This document shows, piece by piece, positions 44,743 through 52,627 of a DNA stretch of 64,000 nucleotides. Origin of the DNA: Rhodocyclaceae bacterium (lineage in GTDB: Bacteria > Pseudomonadota > Gammaproteobacteria > Burkholderiales > Rhodocyclaceae); assembly GCA_028714035.1 (NCBI GenBank), contig JAQTNA010000002.1:103596-167595 (forward strand), written 5' to 3'. Every line of letters starts with the position of its first letter. Within the stretch, counting starts at the first letter, position 1. The translations under genes and the position numbers were made by a program. The notes below the pieces were generated by a model, which saw only the letters and a list, made by a program, of their open reading frames with translations, made no database searches and was not told where the DNA came from.

Positions 44743-46722
44743 TCAACCCGCCCCTCCGATGAAGCCCACCGACACCAGCACCAGAAGCGTGAGGCCGATG
44801 GCGATGAGAACCAGGCCCAGCACCTTGGAACCGAACTTGAACGGCTGGCTCGGCGCCTCGACCAGGTACTTCTCCAGTTCGCCGGAAGCCACCAGGCGGT
44901 CGTACTGCGCCCGGTGTTCGCGACGGAACTCTTCCAGCGACTGGCTGCCGGTGAACATCACCACGTCGGGCGGCGGCAGCTTGTCGGGCCGGAAGTGGTT
45001 GTTGAAGAAGTGCACCGTAAAGAGGAAGACGGCCGCCAGGAAGGCTTCCTCGCCATGCACCAGGGTCGCGACGTTGAACACCCAGCCCGGCAGGAACTTC
45101 GCCGTGACATGCGGGAAGGCCAGCATCAGGCCGCTCCAGCCGATGATGTTCACGCCCCAGAACACCGCCCAGTAATCGAACTTCTCGAAGTAGGTCCAGC
45201 GTTCGAACTGGGGCTTCTCGCCCTTGCCGATGAACCACTTGAACATGCCCACGCAGTCCGCCAGATCCTTCCAGTTCGGGACCAGGGAATCCGGGCCGAA
45301 CCAGCGGAAGGTCTTGGAGCGCAACAGGCGGTTCATGACATAGACGAAGTGGATCATGAAGGTGGCGATGAACGCCGCCGCGGCGATGCGGTGGATCAGG
45401 CCGGTCATGGCCGGTCCGCCCAGCGCCTTCACCACCACGGGTGCCCAGGAACTATCCGCGAACAGCGCGCTGGTTCCGGTCAAGACCAGGGTCATGGTGA
45501 CGATGGCGAAGAACAGGTGCGCGACACGCCAGCCCCAGGGGAAGCGCTTGACGAACTTCTTGGCATCCAGGTTCATGCCGGAGGTGTCGACATGAGTCTC
45601 ATGCTTGCCTTCCTTGCGTTCCTGCCATTCCCGGTAGTACCACAGGCCGGAATGAGCCCAGAAGAAGGCAAAGACGAAGATCAAAAGGCCCACCATGAAC
45701 TTGGTGGATATCCACATCTCCGGATACTTCTTGAAGTCGTGGCCGTTGGCGTGCGGGCCGAAGGTGATGTAGCCCGGCGTCGCCGTGTGCATGCCCGGCT
45801 TCTTGTCGTTGTGGCAGGTCTGGCAGGTCTTCAGACGGTTCTTCTCGCTCACCTTGGAGGCCGGATCGTCCGCCTTGGTGATGCCGTGGCTGCCGTGGCA
45901 GTCGTGGCACTTGGCCGTGTAGCCGAAGCCCAGCTTGTTCACCTGGCCATGGTAGGTCTTGCGGTAGGAGGCGATGCTTTCCTCATGGCAGCCGCCGCAG
46001 TTCTCCGTCACCGTGGTCTTGAAGCTGTCCTTGGAGGTGTTCTCGATGCCGTGGCTGGTGTGACAGTCCATGCACACCGCGGACTTGGTATCGCCCTTGG
46101 CGATGGCCTTGCCATGCACCGAGTCGTTGAACTCATCCAGTTCATCCGAGTGGCACTTCTCGCCGCACATCTTGGGCACGGACAGGCGCCAGGCCTTGTG
46201 CTCCGGAGTGTCCTTGGCCGGGATGGCGAAGGTGTGGGTGTCGTGGCACTGGGTACAGACCGCGTTGGGCCGGGTCTTGTCTTCCTTGTTGGGCCGGGCG
46301 TGGAAGGAATCCTTGTAGGCCTGTGCGTTCCTGGCCACCACACCCAGGCGCGGCTTCTGCGCCGCCGACCCGTCCTTCTGCACCTTGTCCCAGAGATCGG
46401 TGTGGCAGGAGCCGCACTCGATCTTGGTCTCGAAGCCGTTCTTCGCGTGCTGGGCCTTGCTGTCCTTGATGTCCTTGTGGCAGGCCACGCACTCCAGCTT
46501 GCCGTGTACGCCCTTGGCGAACAGGTCGTCGGGCACCGCCCTCAGGGCGCGCTTGTCGCCGCCCGCCGTGGCGACTTCGAGCTTGTCCTTCTTGCCGTCA
46601 TGGCAGGAAAGACAGCCGTCCTTCGTGAGGGGAGCGGGGGCGGTCTGGGCCAGCCCCAGCGATGAGAACATGGCGCAAGCCAGGCCCGCCACCAGCCAGT
46701 GTTTCAGTTTCCGGATATTCAT
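44743..46722 (-). CDS. Nine-heme cytochrome c fused to a cytochrome b membrane domain (CbcL-like)
   Basis: 659 residues. Signal peptide MNIRKLKHWLVAGLACAMFSSLGLA. The periplasmic part (about 30-345) has eight CxxCH motifs (CLSCH, CVACH, CGSCH, CTQCH, CMDCH, CGGCH, CHDCH, CQTCH) and one CxxxCH (CGEKCH): nine c-type hemes. The rest (about 355-650) is a multi-helix b-type cytochrome of the HydC/FdnI or b561 type with conserved histidines (RVAHLFFAI, LIHRIAAAAF, MIHFVYVMN, VHGEEAFLAAVFLFTVHFFNNHF). This combination matches Geobacter CbcL, an inner-membrane quinol oxidase feeding extracellular Fe(III) reduction. The ATG at 46722 starts the signal peptide; an upstream in-frame ATG at 46848 would overlap mtrB. 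A terminator hairpin separates it from mtrB. Confidence 0.9.
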   Translation of the reverse strand: MNIRKLKHWLVAGLACAMFSSLGLAQTAPAPLTKDGCLSCHDGKKDKLEVATAGGDKRALRAVPDDLFAKGVHGKLECVACHKDIKDSKAQHAKNGFETKIECGSCHTDLWDKVQKDGSAAQKPRLGVVARNAQAYKDSFHARPNKEDKTRPNAVCTQCHDTHTFAIPAKDTPEHKAWRLSVPKMCGEKCHSDELDEFNDSVHGKAIAKGDTKSAVCMDCHTSHGIENTSKDSFKTTVTENCGGCHEESIASYRKTYHGQVNKLGFGYTAKCHDCHGSHGITKADDPASKVSEKNRLKTCQTCHNDKKPGMHTATPGYITFGPHANGHDFKKYPEMWISTKFMVGLLIFVFAFFWAHSGLWYYREWQERKEGKHETHVDTSGMNLDAKKFVKRFPWGWRVAHLFFAIVTMTLVLTGTSALFADSSWAPVVVKALGGPAMTGLIHRIAAAAFIATFMIHFVYVMNRLLRSKTFRWFGPDSLVPNWKDLADCVGMFKWFIGKGEKPQFERWTYFEKFDYWAVFWGVNIIGWSGLMLAFPHVTAKFLPGWVFNVATLVHGEEAFLAAVFLFTVHFFNNHFRPDKLPPPDVVMFTGSQSLEEFRREHRAQYDRLVASGELEKYLVEAPSQPFKFGSKVLGLVLIAIGLTLLVLVSVGFIGGAG

Positions 46723-46764
46723 TACCTTTATCCCGAGATTGTTGTGCGAGGACGGAGAAAAAAA

Positions 46765-46785
46765 GGGGGGCGAAGTTCGCCCCCC
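46765..46785 (-). terminator. Terminator between mtrB and the CbcL-like gene
   Basis: Stem GGGGGGCGAA / TTCGCCCCCC with a one-base loop, followed on the minus strand by a run of about seven T. It lies 26 bases after the mtrB stop and 43 bases before the next start, so the downstream gene is either expressed by read-through at lower level or from its own promoter. Confidence 0.8.
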
Positions 46786-46810
46786 GAATCTTTCCAACAC
46801 GCAGTGGAAA

Positions 46811-49174
46811 TTACTTGAAGCTGTAGATGTAGCGCACCGAGACGACATTCAGCGTATAGCCCGCCTGCTGCTGGTTGGTCGGCATGGCCGAGCTCGGCGT
46901 AAAGCCATATTGCAAGCCATTAAAGTAGTAGTCGTCGCTCTTCAGTTGCTGGTACAGGTAAGCCAGGGCGACCTTGGCAGACTTGTTCACCTGGTAGGTG
47001 CCGGTCAGCTTGGCCTGCATCAGGGTGTTCTTGATCGTCGGCACATCCCCGCAGTAATAGAGGAAGGAGGAAGCGCAGGTATAAGTCACCCCCGCCGTGG
47101 CCGTCGTCGCACCCACCCAGTTCAGCGTCGTACCGTAGTCGGTCCTGCCCGCGGAATAACTCACGTCCCCGACCAGTTCCAGCTTGCCACCCATCAGGCC
47201 GGCGTTCTTGAAGGCCAGACCGATGGTGATATCGTCGTCCTTCAGGATGCCATTGTCCGTGGCATAGTTCGGGACGTTGATCGCCGTAGTCGTGGCGGAA
47301 CTGAGGGCGACAGCACGTATATCCGTTCGGTTCCGCTGCCGGTACTGCTGGGTCATGTAACCGGAAACCGAAGCCGTCTCGCTGATGTTGTAGGCGGCGT
47401 CCACATTCAGGCTCCACTGCTTGCCGCTCTTCCAGCCATAAGTGGTGTCGTAGGAGTCATCGGTGTAACGCCCCATGAGGCCCACGGACAACTGGTCGTT
47501 GGCCTGCCAGTTGAGGCCGGCCTTCAGCATATGCTGCTTGCGGTCCTCATCCAGGTAGGGATGGAAACCCTGGAAATCCCCCGCATTCTGCCCCGGAACG
47601 GTCAGTCCAGTAACGGTCTTGCCGTCGGAGCTAATGGCCGTCACGATACCTCCGTTCTTGCCGACCATCGCGGTACGTGCATAGATGTCGTAATCATTGG
47701 TGCGCTGGCTGAGGGTATAACCGGCGCTCAGATTCACGGCATCGCTGACCTTGCGGCGGTAGCTGGCGGCGAGCTTGTTTTCCTTGACGCCGGTGGCAAC
47801 CACGCAATCGGTGCCCGCCGGATAGAGCGCGCTCACCGCAAACTGGTTACACCAGCGCATGGTATCGTCGTGAGTGAGGGCCACACGCACGCTCTGGCTC
47901 TTGTCAATCCGGTAATCCCCGGCCAGTTCCGCCTGGACCTTCTTGATGCTCAAGGGCGTGTTCGGATAGGTGGCGCGGTTGCTGTTGGAATTATCCGCCG
48001 CGTAAGCACCAATGGCATTGAAGTCGTAGATGTACGAGGTCGTGCGGTTATCGCGCTTGTCGTACTTGATGCTGCCGGACATGGTCAGATCCTTGGTGGT
48101 CTTATCAACCAGCTTCAGATCCACGTGGGTGTTCACCACCAGGCCGTTGAGCGACGAGGCGGGGAGCGCACCAAAGGTGTAGGCGTTCGTCACGAAGGGA
48201 TCGTTCTGGGTGTTGCGGCTGTAGGAGAGCCCACCCAACAGCTTGGTCTGATCCCTCAGCGCATAGCCGCCCATCAGGCTCCACTGATGCACGTCGTTAC
48301 CCGGAGGCGTGGTCATCGCGTCCGTCCAGGCGGCGTTGGTGAAGCTGCTCCAGGTCACCCGATCGTAGCCATCCCGGAAGGAAGAGCCGAAATACGAGGC
48401 CGTCATGTGCGACTTCTCACCCGTCCAGTTGAGGGCCACGTTCGTCGTGTCCGTCCTGTAATTGGTCGGGTTGGGCAGAACCACCGGCTTCTCGCCGTTA
48501 CCGCCGAAAGCCATCAGCTTCGCGCCGGACTGCTCCATGCGGTTGAAGTCGACCTTGACATCCCACCGGGACGCCAGCGCAACCCCACCGCTCACCGAGG
48601 TGTTCTTGCGCGTGCTGCCGATTTCCACCGTCTGGAACGCCCCCAACTGGGCCGCGCTCAGGCTGCGAGTACCGGGGGCACCCGAGGTCTGATCAACGAC
48701 GCCGAACGTGGAGGGCAGGGTGAAGACATTCCCGCCGTTGCTGCCCACATAGGGCGTCTGGTAGGTATCCGCGAGGTTGTGGCGCAGCTCATCGTAACCG
48801 ACACCCAGATTCCAACGGCCCTGGTCGCCGATGTTGGCGCCCAGCTCGCGGGAGGTGGTGCCCAGATCGTTGCCGTAGACACTCCAGCGGCGCGCGCTGT
48901 CACCGCCCAGGTAGGCGTCGCCGCCACGCAGGCTGAAGTTGCCGATGACATCCGCGCCCGACTTGTTCAGGCCGTTGTATTCCCCGAACTTGGCCGCACT
49001 GCGCGACACGTTCTCGGCGCCGAACTCGACGAAGTTGGTGGGACGCCGGATGAGGGCGATTTCCTGCTCGGAGGTGTCGGCCGCCTGGACCGGTACCGCA
49101 AACATGGCTGCCAAGGCGCCCAATACGGCCACGCTCAGCAGACTGATATTGATTTCTTCCTTGCGAACTCTCAT
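46811..49174 (-). CDS. mtrB: MtrB/PioB-family outer-membrane porin for decaheme cytochrome
   Basis: 787 residues. MtrB-type barrels sheath the decaheme MtrA across the outer membrane so that electrons pass between periplasm and cell surface. Signal peptide MRVRKEEINISLLSVAVLGALAAMFAVPVQA, mature start ADTSEQEIALIRRPTNFVEFGAENVS, then repeated alternating strands to a C-terminal VVSVRYIYSFK. The N-terminal CxxC found in Shewanella MtrB is absent. The start at 49174 is preceded by GGAG (7-base spacing); ATG 49186 is less likely. It begins 22 bases after mtrA. No outer-surface MtrC-type cytochrome is in the window. Confidence 0.93.
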   Translation of the reverse strand: MRVRKEEINISLLSVAVLGALAAMFAVPVQAADTSEQEIALIRRPTNFVEFGAENVSRSAAKFGEYNGLNKSGADVIGNFSLRGGDAYLGGDSARRWSVYGNDLGTTSRELGANIGDQGRWNLGVGYDELRHNLADTYQTPYVGSNGGNVFTLPSTFGVVDQTSGAPGTRSLSAAQLGAFQTVEIGSTRKNTSVSGGVALASRWDVKVDFNRMEQSGAKLMAFGGNGEKPVVLPNPTNYRTDTTNVALNWTGEKSHMTASYFGSSFRDGYDRVTWSSFTNAAWTDAMTTPPGNDVHQWSLMGGYALRDQTKLLGGLSYSRNTQNDPFVTNAYTFGALPASSLNGLVVNTHVDLKLVDKTTKDLTMSGSIKYDKRDNRTTSYIYDFNAIGAYAADNSNSNRATYPNTPLSIKKVQAELAGDYRIDKSQSVRVALTHDDTMRWCNQFAVSALYPAGTDCVVATGVKENKLAASYRRKVSDAVNLSAGYTLSQRTNDYDIYARTAMVGKNGGIVTAISSDGKTVTGLTVPGQNAGDFQGFHPYLDEDRKQHMLKAGLNWQANDQLSVGLMGRYTDDSYDTTYGWKSGKQWSLNVDAAYNISETASVSGYMTQQYRQRNRTDIRAVALSSATTTAINVPNYATDNGILKDDDITIGLAFKNAGLMGGKLELVGDVSYSAGRTDYGTTLNWVGATTATAGVTYTCASSFLYYCGDVPTIKNTLMQAKLTGTYQVNKSAKVALAYLYQQLKSDDYYFNGLQYGFTPSSAMPTNQQQAGYTLNVVSVRYIYSFK

Positions 49175-49196
49175 GTCTATCTCCAATTCTCACGCA

Positions 49197-50222
49197 TTAG
49201 CGCTGCAAGTAGCCGCCGGCCGGGCTGTTCGAGCCATGAACCTGACGGTGGCAATTCAGGCAGGCGGGACCGACGTAACTGGTGCTCGGATTCACGGCAG
49301 CGCCCGTAACCGGGTTCGTCCTGGCGAGACCACCCTGGTAACCGGCTGCATTGGGGCCGATGGGCGTCGCGGAGCCGTGAGTACCGTCATGGCACTCCTG
49401 GCACATGAAGGGCGGACGGGACTTCAGGAGGGGCGTCAGGTTGGAACCGTGGGGCGTGTGGCAATTGGAGCAGTCTTCCACCGCCGGACGATGTTCGAAC
49501 AGGAACGGGCCGCGCTTCTCCGCGTGGCAAGTCCAGCAAGTTTCATTCAGGGTATTCTTCTTCAACAGTTTGGGACCGGCCGAACCATGAAGGTTGTGGC
49601 AGTCCGAGCAGGCCATCTTGCCGGCGCCCAGCGGGTGAGTGGACACCTTGTGGGTCTGCGCACGCTCGTTCGTGTGGCAGGTAAAGCAGACATCCGACTG
49701 AGTCTTCTTGCTGCGCACCTTGTCGTGCTCGGCATGAACCTGATGGCAGGACGTGCAGGCGACGCCGCTTACATCATGCTGGCTGCCTTCCCAACGGGTA
49801 CGGTTTTCGCCCTTGTGGCAAGCGAGACAGGCGGCGTTGCGATCTGCCGCGGGCGTTGCGGTGTTCTTGCGGAAGCTGCGATCGGGTGAGGGCGGCTTGT
49901 CCTTGCCCTTGTGGTTGATGTGCGTCTTGCTCTCGCCGTGGCAGTCGGTGCAGGTCGGGGTGCGGGAGTCACCCTTGACGCCGTGGCGGGTGGTGGCAAT
50001 CGCCAGCACACCGGGGTTCAGTTCGAGCATGGTGGCCCGCCCGGTAGGCTCGTCGGCCTCGTCGTGGCAGCCGGTACACTTGGCGTCGCCCTTCAACACC
50101 AGATCCTTGATGACTTGCTTGTCGGCCTTTGCCCCGGGTGCGTCGGCCGCCTGGGCGGTCGTTCCGGAACCCATGACCAAGGCAAAAGCGCACATGGCCA
50201 GCAGTTTCTTCAGTAAATTCAT
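49197..50222 (-). CDS. mtrA: Decaheme c-type cytochrome MtrA/DmsE family
   Basis: 341 residues. Signal peptide MNLLKKLLAMCAFALVMGSGTTAQA, then exactly ten CxxCH motifs (CTGCH, CTDCH, CLACH, CTSCH, CFTCH, CSDCH, CWTCH, CSNCH, CQECH, CLNCH), the count and length of MtrA, PioA and DmsE. It forms the heme wire inside the MtrB barrel. The order cytochrome c, mtrA, mtrB resembles mto and pio iron-oxidation loci as well as mtr reduction loci; direction of electron flow cannot be read from the sequence. 68 bases downstream of the monoheme cytochrome gene. Confidence 0.95.
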   Translation of the reverse strand: MNLLKKLLAMCAFALVMGSGTTAQAADAPGAKADKQVIKDLVLKGDAKCTGCHDEADEPTGRATMLELNPGVLAIATTRHGVKGDSRTPTCTDCHGESKTHINHKGKDKPPSPDRSFRKNTATPAADRNAACLACHKGENRTRWEGSQHDVSGVACTSCHQVHAEHDKVRSKKTQSDVCFTCHTNERAQTHKVSTHPLGAGKMACSDCHNLHGSAGPKLLKKNTLNETCWTCHAEKRGPFLFEHRPAVEDCSNCHTPHGSNLTPLLKSRPPFMCQECHDGTHGSATPIGPNAAGYQGGLARTNPVTGAAVNPSTSYVGPACLNCHRQVHGSNSPAGGYLQR

Positions 50223-50289
50223 TTGGTTTTTCTCCCTTGCCCTTCGAATCGGGACGCCGCCGAGATGGCCGCGCCCGGCTTGCTGCGAC

Positions 50290-50649
50290 TTAGTTACTCA
50301 GGATCCACTGGATCAGATTCGTGAGCTCAGCCTTGCTCACGCCGTCCATGGCCTTGTGATCTTCCTCGGTGCCGTCCTCCAGCTTGACCTTCGGGGACGA
50401 GGTCAGGTGCTTCATCAGCTTGGCTTCCGCTCCATCCTTGTTCTTGGGCTCCTTGTACTTGGCGGAAATCTTCTGGTAGGACGGGCCCTTCTTGGTCTTG
50501 TCAATGGCGTGGCACTTGAAGCAATCGTTCTTCTTGGCCAGGGCCTTCGCCCCATCGGCATCCACGGCCGCGGAGGCGGGCACGGCAATGGCGAGGGCTG
50601 CAATAGTCAGGGTACCGAGGAACATCCGGGTAAAAAGACGAGCACGCAT
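50290..50649 (-). CDS. Class I monoheme cytochrome c
   Basis: 119 residues. Signal peptide MRARLFTRMFLGTLTIAALAIAVPASA, then a small class I fold with CFKCH near the mature N-terminus, followed by KKGPSYQKISAKY and a C-terminal helix ELTNLIQWILSN. A c-551/MtoD-like periplasmic shuttle is likely: it would carry electrons between MtrA and an inner-membrane partner. First gene of the operon behind a sigma54-type promoter. The ATG at 50649 has GGAG upstream (7-base spacing); an in-frame ATG at 50664 adds five residues. Confidence 0.92.
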   Translation of the reverse strand: MRARLFTRMFLGTLTIAALAIAVPASAAVDADGAKALAKKNDCFKCHAIDKTKKGPSYQKISAKYKEPKNKDGAEAKLMKHLTSSPKVKLEDGTEEDHKAMDGVSKAELTNLIQWILSN

Positions 50650-50769
50650 AACAATCTCCGACAAAATTTAGGGGGCCATGCCAGCGGTGGGGCGGACCTC
50701 GGCGGGGAGATGTACCCCCCGGCTCGGGCAACTTTTTCGCGTCGCCGGCCAGCGCTGCCGCCTTGCCAT

Positions 50770-50784
50770 GCAAATACCGCACCA
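50770..50784 (-). promoter_or_regulatory. Sigma54 (-24/-12) promoter of the cytochrome operon
   Basis: Minus strand reads TGGTGCGGTATTTGC: GG-N10-GC spacing exact, TTTGC -12 box good, TGG..CG -24 box good. Predicted transcription start near 50758, leader about 108 bases to the ATG at 50649. A sigma54-dependent activator gene lies 3.4 kb away in the divergent operon. Confidence 0.7.
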
Positions 50785-50996
50785 GGCAGGGGCATTTTTC
50801 GGCGCCGGAAGGAAGATATCGCCGCCGCCACCGGCAAAAGACCCCGGAAGCATTCTTAAAAAGCCTTAAGAGTCAAAGGGAAATTTCCTATAGGACGTGT
50901 CAGATAATTCTGATGGGGGGGGGTATCCCAATCGGAGAGTGCTTTTCTCCGGAGGCCTGACACAAGCGGCGACCTGAAAGCCTGGAGACAGAAAAT

Positions 50997-51012
50997 GTTT
51001 CCAAATGGTAAC
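50997..51012. promoter_or_regulatory. Activator site 1, GTTTCC-AAAT-GGTAAC
   Basis: One mismatch from the GTTACC-N4-GGTAAC palindrome. It is about 240 bases upstream of the predicted cytochrome-operon start, a normal enhancer distance for a sigma54 activator. The following bases (ACTTTAGAAAGGCCAGATCG) resemble those after site 3, pointing to a third, degenerate repeat unit. Confidence 0.55.
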
Positions 51013-51332
51013 ACTTTAGAAAGGCCAGATCGTAGTGGGCGGGACAAGACGCCTCGTCCGCGGCTCGTCGTCCGAGCCTTGGGAGGCATACGGCCCGACG
51101 CGCCCGCAAACCCGGCGCGCCGCCACGCGCTGCGCCGGAAACACGGCCAGCCATGCCTGGGCGCCTGGAGCGGCCCCCCTCCCCAGAGAGCGGGCTCTCA
51201 TCGCCCAGGGGCACATGGCCGCAATGCGACCGATCAGGAATGCCTATTCCCCAGCCGTTTCTTGCGCGGCCATGACGGGGATCAAGGTCAAGGCGACCGT
51301 GCTCGACTGCAGAACGGCAATTGTAAAGAGAC

Positions 51333-51388
51333 GTAACCAGTCGGTAACAAGTCTATTACATTTCGAGATATGGTTACCACTCGGTAAC
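51333..51388. promoter_or_regulatory. Paired operator sites 2 and 3
   Basis: GTAACC-AGTC-GGTAAC (51333-51348, one mismatch from a perfect palindrome) and GTTACC-ACTC-GGTAAC (51373-51388, perfect), centres 40 bases apart, about four helical turns. Likely bound by a dimeric regulator, most simply the sigma54 activator encoded at 54194. Confidence 0.65.
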
Positions 51389-51692
51389 ATTTCTCCAGAT
51401 CGGAGGACACTTCGGGCCTGAGGGAGTCCGACCAGGCAGTCGCCCCGCCCGGGTTGGGTGTCTCGCCCTGCCCGGAAAGCGCCTGCGCCCTACCCCGGGG
51501 GCAAGACCTGCTATGCTTGCGGGTCAGGCAACCCCCCGGCCCCCGTGGGCCGCCCCTTCAGAATTTCCCGGCCCATGGCCGGAAATACGCGGAACGAGGA
51601 TGCCTTTTTCCCGGCTATTTTTTGCACCATCATGGCGAAAATCAGGATCCGGCCCATAGCGCTTGAGAGCCCTATACCCGACGTAACGAAAC

Positions 51693-51748
51693 GTAACCAG
51701 TTGGTAACAAACCTTATACATTCCGATATGCCGTTACCACGAGGTAAC
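51693..51748. promoter_or_regulatory. Paired operator sites 4 and 5
   Basis: GTAACC-AGTT-GGTAAC (51693-51708) and GTTACC-ACGA-GGTAAC (51733-51748, perfect), again with centres 40 bases apart. They overlap the start of the binding-protein gene, so binding here could autoregulate that operon. A TATACA at 51715-51720 between the sites could be a -10 box that a bound regulator would cover. Confidence 0.65.
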
Positions 51749-52627
51749 ATTCTCTCCCTGGTGAGAGGATGGCTTCCGCGCTGCCGGGTCGCTCTGCTGG
51801 GCATCGCCCTTATTTTTCTGATCCCATTCAGTCAGGCTCAGGCGCCTTCCGCGACACCTCTGCGCTTCGGCATAACCGGCGCCATACTCCAGGAGCAACG
51901 GCAATTGCTCTCCGACTGGAGCAGTTACCTCGCGACACACATCGGCAGGCCGGTGGAATTTGTTTCCCGGGACCGCTATACGGACACCCTGGACATGCTG
52001 GCCCACGACCAACTGGAAGCAGCCTGGGTCTCCGATTCCCCTTACATACTCATTCGCAACCAGGTCCGCCTGGTGGCGGTTCCGGTCTATCACGGCAGGC
52101 CGCTTTATCGGGCTTATCTCATCGTGCAGGCGCGGGACAAGGCAACCCGTTCCATCCTTCAACTCCGGGGCACGGTTTTTGCGTATGCAGACACTATCTC
52201 CCATACCGGCTACCTGATCCCCAGATACGAACTGGCGCAGGCCGGCGAAAAACCCAGCACCTTCTTCCGAAAGACTTTCTTCACCTGGGGGCACCGTAAC
52301 TCGGTGGAAGCCGTGGCACAGGGACTGGCCGACGCAAGCTACGTGGACTCCTACGTCTGGGACAGCATGCAAAAGATCGCCCCGAATGTAACGAATCAGA
52401 CTCGGATAGTGAGCCGTTCCGATGAATTCCCTTTTCCACCCATCGTCGCCAACCGCTCGATTTCCTCCGAGGACTACCTGCGCCTGCAGAAAACCTTGTT
52501 CCGCATGTCGGACGATCCGGCCGGGCGGCAGCTTCTGTCGAGGCTTAATCTGGACGGCTTCACCCAGGGTCGGCCGGAAAATTACGACCCCGTGGAAAAG
52601 ATGATGCGCGCGGTAGGCGACAAATGA
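51728..52627 (+). CDS. PhnD-type periplasmic substrate-binding protein
   Basis: 299 residues. After a signal peptide (hydrophobic core VALLGIALIFLIPFSQA) comes a phosphonate-binding-like domain (PhnD family, PF12974 type): LRFGITGAILQEQRQLLSDWSSYLATHIGRPVEFVSRDRYTD, LEAAWVSDSPYILIRN, RGTVFAYADTISHTGY. With no permease genes adjacent, it likely serves as the ligand sensor for the kinase encoded next, whose ATG overlaps its stop (ATGA at 52624). TtrS-type kinases carry such a domain fused. Start is uncertain: ATG 51728 (no clear site) or GTG 51761; the frame extends to 51458 but that part aligns with upstream noncoding DNA. Confidence 0.8.
   Translation: MPLPRGNILSLVRGWLPRCRVALLGIALIFLIPFSQAQAPSATPLRFGITGAILQEQRQLLSDWSSYLATHIGRPVEFVSRDRYTDTLDMLAHDQLEAAWVSDSPYILIRNQVRLVAVPVYHGRPLYRAYLIVQARDKATRSILQLRGTVFAYADTISHTGYLIPRYELAQAGEKPSTFFRKTFFTWGHRNSVEAVAQGLADASYVDSYVWDSMQKIAPNVTNQTRIVSRSDEFPFPPIVANRSISSEDYLRLQKTLFRMSDDPAGRQLLSRLNLDGFTQGRPENYDPVEKMMRAVGDK

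Larger units (their letters stand above)
50650..51727. other. 1.08-kb divergent control region
   Basis: Lies between the cytochrome operon (-) and the binding-protein/kinase/activator operon (+). It holds a -24/-12 promoter toward the cytochromes (50770-50784), a single palindrome at 50997-51012, and two copies of a diverged 180-base block 360 bases apart (51217-51400 and 51577-51760), each with two GTWACC-N4-GGTAAC palindromes 40 bases apart. I see no supportable gene in it. Confidence 0.65.
51217..51760. repeat. Diverged 180-base duplication with 360-base period
   Basis: 51217-51400 and 51577-51760 align without gaps at an offset of exactly 360: CATGGCCG, GAATGCCT/GGATGCCT, TTGC, ACGTAACCAG, GGTAACAA, TTACATT/ATACATT, ACCAC, GGTAACAT are shared. 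Bases between the operator sites have diverged more than the sites, which suggests selection on the sites. Confidence 0.7.

Noticed and set aside
51035..51421. 128-codon frame in the control region
   Set aside because: Overlaps the operator sites, lacks a signal peptide or domain, and is part of the 360-base-period duplication. The resemblance between its C-terminus and the extension before 51728 is explained by the DNA repeat.
51612..51625. GGCTATTTTTTGC as a plus-strand sigma54 promoter for the binding-protein operon
   Set aside because: Only nine bases between GG and GC, one short of the strict requirement, and the equivalent positions in the other repeat copy lack the GG.
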